Source: Isotricha intestinalis
Taxonomy: Eukaryota; Ciliophora; Litostomatea; Vestibuliferida; Isotrichidae
Reading direction: 5' to 3'
Length of the DNA: 45,938 nucleotides
NCBI GenBank assembly: GCA_023807065.1
Contig: JAJJLU010003611.1
Location: 1 to 45,938, forward strand
Shown: positions 39,950-45,938 of the stretch, piece by piece
Numbering within the stretch: position 1 is the first letter of the stretch
Layout: each line of letters opens with the position of its first letter
The notes under the pieces: generated by a model
The model's database searches: none
Seen by the model: only the letters and a program-made list of their open reading frames with translations
Told to the model about the DNA's origin: nothing
Position numbers and translations under genes: made by a program

Positions 39950-41833
39950 ATGGATAAAGAAATAATAAAATGTAAATGCCAAAAAACAATGAAAGAGTCG
40001 GATTTCAAAACTCATTTTCAAAAATGCAAAGAATTTAGAAATACTTTCAAAACTTTTGATACTCAATTTGGAGAAATATTAAAACAATTTTCTGAACCAT
40101 CAGAAAATCTTCCAATAATAAGGTTCCTTTTATATCAATATATTGCAGTTCTAAATAGGAAAATACAAAATAAAAATGTTGAGCCAAAATCAAATTCTAA
40201 TTCGGATGAAAAGTTTCCTAATAAAAATAAAAATAAAAATGAATCACTTGAGAGATATGATTCATATAAAAATAAAGAGGGTGATCGAAATAAAGGTTCT
40301 GGATATAAAGAACCTATAAAAAAAATACCTTCCATAAAGAATGATAAACTTGAAGAATATGAAAATAGTGTATTTAGTTTAGTATGTCAAAAATGTAAAT
40401 CTCCAGATTTTACTTATTTAGAATGTAATCATCCTATGTGTATAAAATGTATTAACGAATATGCAGAAAAAGATTTTGGAAATATGAAATGTAAAGTATG
40501 TCAAAGGATAATAAGTGAATATTTTAAAAAGAATATATTTGGAAAAGAGAAATATGATAAATATGAACAAAATGCATTAATGGGACTTATAGGTCAAATA
40601 ATAGAATGTCCAAATTGTCATGAATTAAATTCTTTTGAACCAGGAACAATAAATTATAATATTAGAGATGAACAAGGTAATAAATTAAGTAAAGAAGCTG
40701 CAGAAGAATTTGCAAATTATAGATGTAGATGTATATCATGTAATAATAATTTTTGTACTAAATGTAAAAGCATTCCTTATCATATTGGAAAAACATGTAA
40801 AGAATTTATGATTGCTCAAAAAGCAGAAAAATGCAGATATGATCAAAGTATAATTAATGATGATAATATAGGACCTGAAAATGATGTTTGTAATAATCCT
40901 GAATGTTTAGAAAGATATGAAAATTCATGTAAAAAAAAACTTAAATGTGGTCATAAATGTTTTGGTGTTAATGGTGAAACAGTATGTCCTCCATGCTTAA
41001 ATAGTGATTGTAAATATTTCAAAAAAATATTTGAACAAGATATGGATTCATATTGTAGTATATGTTATTCAGAAGGATTAGGAGCAGCACCAATAATATT
41101 ATTATCATGTAATCATTATATACATTATCATTGTATAAAAAAAAGATTAGAAGGAAAATGGGTAGGACCTAAAATAACATTTAATCATTGTACATGTTCA
41201 GTATGTAATAAATGGTATAATTGTCCTCAAGTTCCAGAAATACAAGAAATGATAAATGAAAATACAAAATTATATAAAGAAATATGCCAAATGGCACTTA
41301 AAAGATTATCATTTGAAGGATTAGATAAAGACCCAAAATTAACAAATCCAAAATCAAAATGGTATGGACAGAAATTAGAATTTGCATTAAAGAGATTATC
41401 ATATTATATGTGTTATGTATGTAAAAAACCTTATTTTGCAGGAAGAAGAGAATGTGGTGATGGACCTGGAGTAAATAATGATAATCCAAATAAAATATAT
41501 GATCCAAAAGATTTAGTTTGTGGAAAAGATGCTAATTTAAAAAATGTTGCAGGGAAAACTTCATGTAATAAACATGGAAATGAATTTATTGAATATAAAT
41601 GTAGATTTTGTTGTAAAATTGCTAGTTGGTTTTGTTGGGGAACTACTCATTTTTGTGAAGATTGTCATTCAAGACAATGTGCTGGAGATTATGTTAGTAA
41701 ATATCCTAAGGAAAAATTACCTAAATGTGATAAGAAAAATTGTGAAGTTGGAGGGAATCATCCTCCTAATGGAGATGAATATGCTCTTGGATGTTCTCTT
41801 TGTAGAAATGGAGATGATGAAGCAGATTTTTAA
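39950..41833 (+). CDS. hybrid RBR-like / RING-Cys-relay (MYCBP2-type) E3 ubiquitin ligase
   Basis: This is a 627-residue zinc protein. The N-terminus has a small KCKCQKTM...HFQKC finger. A RING1-like domain starts at C146 (CQKCKSPDFTYLECNHPMC), and an IBR-like domain at C220 (ECPNCHELN, later RCISCNNNFCTKC). A Cys-rich KKLKCGHKCFG linker follows. The C-terminal half from C369 (CSICYSEGLGAAPIILLSCNH, then GKWVGPKITF) matches the MYCBP2/PHR1 RING and tandem-cysteine domain. The relay residues are kept: C502 (GRREC) aligns with human C4520, C562 (WFCWGTTHFC) with C4572, and H573 with H4583. E4534 is Asp521 here and F4573 is Trp563. MYCBP2 esterifies ubiquitin onto threonine. Here the module sits in a compact protein with RBR-like parts and no RCC1/PHR regions. 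Confidence 0.85.
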   Translation: MDKEIIKCKCQKTMKESDFKTHFQKCKEFRNTFKTFDTQFGEILKQFSEPSENLPIIRFLLYQYIAVLNRKIQNKNVEPKSNSNSDEKFPNKNKNKNESLERYDSYKNKEGDRNKGSGYKEPIKKIPSIKNDKLEEYENSVFSLVCQKCKSPDFTYLECNHPMCIKCINEYAEKDFGNMKCKVCQRIISEYFKKNIFGKEKYDKYEQNALMGLIGQIIECPNCHELNSFEPGTINYNIRDEQGNKLSKEAAEEFANYRCRCISCNNNFCTKCKSIPYHIGKTCKEFMIAQKAEKCRYDQSIINDDNIGPENDVCNNPECLERYENSCKKKLKCGHKCFGVNGETVCPPCLNSDCKYFKKIFEQDMDSYCSICYSEGLGAAPIILLSCNHYIHYHCIKKRLEGKWVGPKITFNHCTCSVCNKWYNCPQVPEIQEMINENTKLYKEICQMALKRLSFEGLDKDPKLTNPKSKWYGQKLEFALKRLSYYMCYVCKKPYFAGRRECGDGPGVNNDNPNKIYDPKDLVCGKDANLKNVAGKTSCNKHGNEFIEYKCRFCCKIASWFCWGTTHFCEDCHSRQCAGDYVSKYPKEKLPKCDKKNCEVGGNHPPNGDEYALGCSLCRNGDDEADF

Positions 41834-42022
41834 ATCTTTCTAAAAGATTATGTGAATTAAATATATTATATTATATTTTTTTGCGTTTTTTTATTTGATG
41901 TTTTTTTTTCGTTTATAAAAGTTGTTTTTACATTGAAATTAATACCTTTAGAGAATATTATTAATAAAAAAACAATATTGTTTATTAATTGTTATTATTT
42001 TGAATTCATATTTTTATTTTAT

Positions 42023-42916
42023 TTATTTTTTTAAAGTAATAAATTCTTCATCGAAATCAACAAAATTTTTTGAGAATAAAGAAGTTAATTGTTTTTCTCT
42101 TGATTTGACTCCTAAAATTTTAATATTTTTAGCACCATGCATACATTTAAATACTTTTTCATATAATTTAACAATATTATTCGAAATAGATTCACTCCAA
42201 ACAATTAAAATATTATTTAAGAGAGAATAATCAGTACTGAACATAAATATATTTTTAATAACATTAATATCCCATTCATAATAACATATTTCAGTATTTG
42301 AAATATCACAACTTAAAGAATATTGCCAAAATTGTTTTGAATCACTTTGATAATTTAAAAAATCTATAGTTCCAACCCAACTTCCTTCACTTATAAATTC
42401 TATAATTTCTTTTTGACATTTTAATACTAATCCATTTGGATTTGAGACTGAAGCAAAAAAATATATTTTATTATATTCATCTTTTTCTTTAAAAAAATAA
42501 AAAGAATTTCCTGTTCTAACTCTTTTAGCTTTATCAAATAAATATTGAAATTCAGTTTTTGAAAAAACTTTTGAAAAATATTTATTATATACTTCTTCAA
42601 GATTTTTATTAAGTAAAATTTTATTTTCAAAATATTTAGAAATTTTTTCACTAACTTTTAATCTAAAATTTAAAACAATTAAAGCAATTAAAGTATAAAT
42701 CCAAGCATCAATATATAAAACACTTCCAATAATTAATATTATAACATTAGTAGTAATTGCAAAAACCATATTTAAAATAGTTAACCAATTCTTATGAGTA
42801 AACATTCCAGAATAAAGAACAGCAATCATAAGAAAAATAGGAAAAGGATTATTTAAAGAATACAAAAACCTATAATTTAAATCATTTCTATTATTTACAA
42901 GTTTATTTCCTTTCAT
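42023..42916 (-). CDS. Popeye-domain-like membrane protein (cyclic-nucleotide-binding fold)
   Basis: This 297-residue protein has three N-terminal hydrophobic spans (about 23-40, 45-63, 66-84) followed by a cytosolic domain. The order matches animal POPDC proteins: after the third span, LEEVYNKYFSKVFSKTEF (compare YxxLFxPLxVxxxxF in POPDC), then GNSFYFF, a strand, LVLKCQKEIIEFISEGSWVG, then FWQYSLSCDISNTEICYYEW and a C-terminal helix. In POPDC the DSPE and FQVT motifs bind cAMP. Here the equivalent positions read GTID and FWQYSL, so cAMP binding cannot be assumed. POPDC proteins act in membrane trafficking and cAMP signalling. Only 50 bp separate its start from the stop of the gene upstream. 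A different cNMP-like fold is the alternative. Confidence 0.65.
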   Translation of the reverse strand: MKGNKLVNNRNDLNYRFLYSLNNPFPIFLMIAVLYSGMFTHKNWLTILNMVFAITTNVIILIIGSVLYIDAWIYTLIALIVLNFRLKVSEKISKYFENKILLNKNLEEVYNKYFSKVFSKTEFQYLFDKAKRVRTGNSFYFFKEKDEYNKIYFFASVSNPNGLVLKCQKEIIEFISEGSWVGTIDFLNYQSDSKQFWQYSLSCDISNTEICYYEWDINVIKNIFMFSTDYSLLNNILIVWSESISNNIVKLYEKVFKCMHGAKNIKILGVKSREKQLTSLFSKNFVDFDEEFITLKK

Positions 42917-42966
42917 TATTAAAAAATATAAATATATTAAATTTTAATTGTTTAAAATTTAAAATA

Positions 42967-44106
42967 TTATTTATTAAATTTCTTTTCAGACAATAAACCA
43001 CTTTCATCTATATTACAAACTTCTCCTTTTTTAGTATCTAATTTTGCAACAATATATTTTCCAATATAACTAACAGCAAAAATGTTATTATCAGGTAAAA
43101 AACAGCATTTATAATGATGTTCATCATTTAATTTAATTTGAGCAAAACTTCTTTCAGTTTTAACTCCAAAAAAGTTAAAAAGAGAAATTTTATTTTCAGG
43201 TAAATTATCCTGAATATTATTTTTTTTTGTTTCAAAATTATTAAAATCAATAGTACCATCATTTTCGTTATTATTTAAATTTATATTATTCCCAATTTCA
43301 TTTTCTTTTATTTTTTTAATAGAACTTTTCATTGACCAAATATGAATAGTTCCTCTATCACTTGTAGCAGCTAAAAAAATACCTAAATTATCAAAGCATA
43401 AATAATTTATTTCTGCTTTTTCATTTCCTCTTTTAAATTCTTGTAAAACTAATCCATCAATACATCTAAAAGTTCTTATTATTGTTCCTCTTTCACTAGC
43501 AGTTGCTAAAATTGTTCCTTCATTATTTATTAAAAGATATGATATTGAATTTTCATGGGCTGTTATTTCTATTTCTTTTCCATTATCGTCATAATTTTTT
43601 ATTTTTACTTTTCCTTTTTGAGACTCTTTATTATTTAATATTGGATATGCTAATATATTCACATTTGGAGAATAACTTATTGCTATTAAACCTTTTGGAT
43701 TATCTTTTGTTTCTATAATATCAATATTTTGATATGTTTGAAAATTAAATATAAATATTTTATTTTCACAAATTGAAAAAATTTTATCTTTTTTTAATTT
43801 TATATTTAAAACATTTGAACTAAATTTTAATTCTGATATTTCTTTACATTGCATATCATCCCATATTATTAATTTATTTTTACTGAATTTTGGATATGTT
43901 CCTCCTCCAACTAAACCTAATATATTACTTTTATATAACATTTCTATTATTCCTATTCCTCCATTTAAATTTCGTTCATAACAGTGATTTAATGGATATG
44001 ATGAATATATTTTAAATCCTGTTTCTGTACCAACTGCAAAACAAGATGCATCTTGATTAAATGATAAATATAGTATTATATCTGATGATGGAGTATTTGT
44101 TGTCAT
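42967..44106 (-). CDS. PROPPIN, Atg18/WIPI-like autophagy protein
   Basis: This 379-residue WD40-like protein has the PROPPIN signature. The phosphoinositide-binding FRRG motif is FKRG (224-227) in LQEFKRGNEKAEI, preceded by TILATASERGTIIRTF and followed by CFDNLGIFLAATSDRGTIHIW. The N-terminal SFNQDASCFAVGTETGFKIY is the typical first blade. PROPPINs bind PI3P and PI(3,5)P2 on autophagosomal and vacuolar membranes. The FKRG change keeps the two basic residues. The length is like WIPI3/4 or Hsv2, not the longer WIPI1/2. An Asn/Glu-rich loop (about 265-300) is inserted between two late blades, in the region where PROPPINs carry a membrane-inserting loop. Confidence 0.9.
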   Translation of the reverse strand: MTTNTPSSDIILYLSFNQDASCFAVGTETGFKIYSSYPLNHCYERNLNGGIGIIEMLYKSNILGLVGGGTYPKFSKNKLIIWDDMQCKEISELKFSSNVLNIKLKKDKIFSICENKIFIFNFQTYQNIDIIETKDNPKGLIAISYSPNVNILAYPILNNKESQKGKVKIKNYDDNGKEIEITAHENSISYLLINNEGTILATASERGTIIRTFRCIDGLVLQEFKRGNEKAEINYLCFDNLGIFLAATSDRGTIHIWSMKSSIKKIKENEIGNNINLNNNENDGTIDFNNFETKKNNIQDNLPENKISLFNFFGVKTERSFAQIKLNDEHHYKCCFLPDNNIFAVSYIGKYIVAKLDTKKGEVCNIDESGLLSEKKFNK

Positions 44107-44168
44107 TATTTTATTTTAAAAAATAATAATATTTAAATTATTTTTTTTAAAATAATATTTATGAAGAA

Positions 44169-45400
44169 ATGAAAAAATCATCAAATCAAAAAATAGAAAT
44201 TGATATTTATAGACATTATTTATTAATTGAAAGAAAAATTTTACATATTATTATTGATACTCTAATTTCTTAAATTACTTTTATTCCAAATAATATAAAA
44301 TGTATTTGTAAAATGATTAAAATTTTAGGAAAAAATACTAATTATAAATCATTAACTAATTTTGATATAAATGTTTTAATTGGGAAATTTATTTTTGAAA
44401 ATATTATTATTTGCTTTTTATTTGATGAAAGATATATTCTATTACTAGATATTTTTTTCTATTATTCTCTTTCAAGAAAAATTTAATAGTAATATTGAAC
44501 ATGAATAAATTAATGAATCATTTTATTTAAGTTTTAAAAAAAATCTTCTCAAAATTTTTATAAAAGAATGAATTTAGCAAATGAATAGTTAAGAGCAATA
44601 GAAGAAAATGAAAAAAATCTTTTAATGATAATGAAACATTTTTACCATATAATACTTATTTAATTATATCAAAATATTTTAATTAAAAAGATTTAATTAA
44701 TGAATGATTAAGGCCAAAAATTCTTATAATTCAACAATAAAAATTCAAGAATTTATAATATGGAAGATAAAGATAATAAATTAAAAAAATATATTATACT
44801 CAAAAAATTGATGCTGCTCCTGAATTAGACTATATGAATGATAATAATAATAATCCAAAACAAGTAAATGAAATAATTAATTTTTTAAATTCTTTTAGTT
44901 ATCAAGAAGAATATAAAAAAATTATTGCAGATTTTATCAGTTCTAAAATTTATGATAATATTATTAGTCATAATCCAGTTATTGAAGATAAAAATTTTTT
45001 TAACACCCTAACAAGTGAGAAATACAAAATTTTAATGAATAATGAAACAAATATAGAACAAAATATATTTAATAATATCATAATGTGTATGAAAAAATAT
45101 ATTCATTTCAAAAGATTTTATCAAAAAGTAAAAGCAATTAAAGAACTTTATTTATATAATCAATATTATTCTAGTTTTTCAAAAGGAAAACAAGGAGAAA
45201 ACAAATACTCAAGATGATAATATAACAAATTATATTTATAGTATAAGTAAAAGTTCCCCAAAAAATCTATTTTTAATTAGTAAACACGCTTATCTTTTTA
45301 TGTTGGTAAAGATAATTTAGAAGATTTTAAAGATTCTTTATTGCTTTTAACTAAAGAAGATATCGAAGAATTGATATAGGAAAAAGAAGGGAAATGAAAT
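44169..45400 (+). pseudogene. remnant of a RasGAP-domain protein gene
   Basis: Plus-strand fragments read like a decayed RasGAP gene. FIPNNIKCICKMIKIL followed by GKFIFENIIICFLF resembles the conserved IPxxLRYICK...IGxFLFxRFxxPAI core of RasGAP domains. Further fragments (TYLIISKYFN, NEKNLLMIMK) lie in other frames. The longest open piece, 44834-45217 (127 residues, MNDNNNNPKQVNEI onward), is far longer than chance allows and continues, after a stop and a frameshift, into GKDNLEDFKDSLLLLTKED near 45310. In-frame stops and frameshifts occur throughout, so no full protein can be made. Gene limits are approximate. Bases 44107-44168 and 45401-45541 show nothing else. Confidence 0.6.
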
Positions 45401-45541
45401 TCAAAAATATTTAAATATTTATTTAAAAAAATAAATTTTTTAACTTATATATATTTAGTCATATTAATGCATTTTCAATATTGATTTTTAATTACAAAAC
45501 CTTTCATTAGAATTAATTTTATGTAAAAGAGTTTAATTATA

Positions 45542-45938
45542 TTATGTATAAGGAGCATTAAAATCATCTCCAAAAATAATATTAATTAAAGTCCCATTAA
45601 AAACAGAAGGAGTAATTAAAATTTGTTGATTTTCAATTAAATATTCAAAAATATTATTAGACCAAAAACTAGTTATAATAATAATCATATTAATTGTACT
45701 CAAGTCACTTTTGAAGAAAATAATAATACTAATTTTAGAAATAAAAATTGGAAATTTTATAAAAGTTATAATAAAAATATTATTCCTAATAAAAAATATC
45801 TTATTTAAAAGGAAATAATAAGGTCCTGGAAGTAATAATAATATTAGTCTTTTAAAAAGCTTCATAAGAATTATTTTTATAGTTGTTGATAGATTTGTAA
45901 AAGGATTAAATTCTCCTGTTGAAATTAGTATAAAAACA
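45542..45938 (-). CDS. partial gene, membrane-protein-like, 5' end off the contig
   Basis: The frame is open from the last base of the window down to a TAA at 45542. Only the C-terminal 131 residues are therefore seen; an internal ATG at 45865 is not necessarily the start. The peptide has two hydrophobic stretches (LILLLLPGPYYFLL and IFIITFIKFPIFISKISIIIFF) and ends in a more polar segment, INIIFGDDFNAPYT. I do not recognise the family. The part from 45659 to 45938 is repeated in inverted orientation, and broken, at bases 1-281. That suggests a multicopy gene or mobile element. Confidence 0.55.
   Translation of the reverse strand, partial: VFILISTGEFNPFTNLSTTIKIILMKLFKRLILLLLPGPYYFLLNKIFFIRNNIFIITFIKFPIFISKISIIIFFKSDLSTINMIIIITSFWSNNIFEYLIENQQILITPSVFNGTLINIIFGDDFNAPYT
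45659..45938 (-). repeat. right copy of terminal inverted repeat
   Basis: These 280 bases are the reverse complement of bases 1-281 with about eight differences, roughly 97% identity. This copy keeps the reading frame intact. Similarity ends just inside the coding region near 45659, where the two copies diverge completely. There are no telomere-like repeats at either end. Confidence 0.85.

Noticed and set aside
41544..41843. 99-codon ORF in a second frame within the RCR ligase C-terminus
   Set aside because: It overlaps the zinc-ligand-rich conserved region of the real gene and has no features of its own.
1..45938. Whole window as one giant transposon or virus bounded by inverted repeats
   Set aside because: There is no integrase, polymerase B, capsid or packaging ATPase gene. 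The contents are ordinary cellular genes, so a shared dispersed repeat at both ends is more likely.
1..45938. tRNA, rRNA, snRNA genes or CRISPR-like arrays
   Set aside because: I scanned the gaps for TTCGA-type T-loops, cloverleaf halves and regularly spaced repeats and saw none. A covariance-model search would be decisive.

Overview
The window is 45.9 kb of very A/T-rich eukaryotic DNA, probably a whole assembly contig. About 80% of it is covered by 22 protein-coding genes, one of them running off the right end. Almost all are single uninterrupted ORFs with no introns that I could see. Internal Gln is CAA, Trp is TGG, and the 22 genes stop with TAA (20) or TAG (2), never TGA. The standard code therefore fits. 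The gene content points to a free-living or gut-dwelling protist with a microtubule cytoskeleton. Ciliate-like families are prominent: very large multi-membrane-span PAS proteins of the Tmc type and a short C2H2/AT-hook zinc-finger family. A ciliate with an unreassigned code and an extremely A/T-rich genome (for example a litostome) is my first guess, and a parabasalid is the main alternative. This is inference, not proof.

Layout, left: a broken copy of a terminal inverted repeat (1-281), SNAPC3 (snRNA-gene transcription factor), ribosomal protein eL28, a dead WD40-repeat gene, a cyclin, an ALYREF-type mRNA-export adaptor, a large membrane-anchored calpain-7-like protein without catalytic residues, a coiled-coil protein, a tandem UspA-like protein, a Rab GTPase and a C2H2 zinc-finger protein.

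Middle (15.6-39.1 kb): a CCP5-type tubulin deglutamylase and three giant multi-TM PAS proteins, which together make up about a third of the window. Two of the three are close paralogues in opposite orientation. Between them lie a basic protein of unknown function, an LC8-like dynein light chain, a small PX-like protein that starts only 39 bp from it in the opposite direction, a secreted GH31 alpha-glucosidase and a coiled-coil protein.

Right (39.9-45.9 kb): a compact zinc protein that joins RBR-like modules to the RING-Cys-relay catalytic module of MYCBP2, a Popeye-domain membrane protein, an Atg18/WIPI PROPPIN, a dead RasGAP-like gene, and a 5'-truncated membrane-protein gene whose end is the intact partner of the repeat at base 1.

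There is no operon-like functional cluster. The genes are an ordinary mix of housekeeping, cytoskeletal, trafficking and signalling functions in a compact genome. The best candidates for something new are the RBR/RCR hybrid ligase, the Popeye protein outside animals, the lipid-anchored pseudo-calpain, and the identical inverted ends of the contig.
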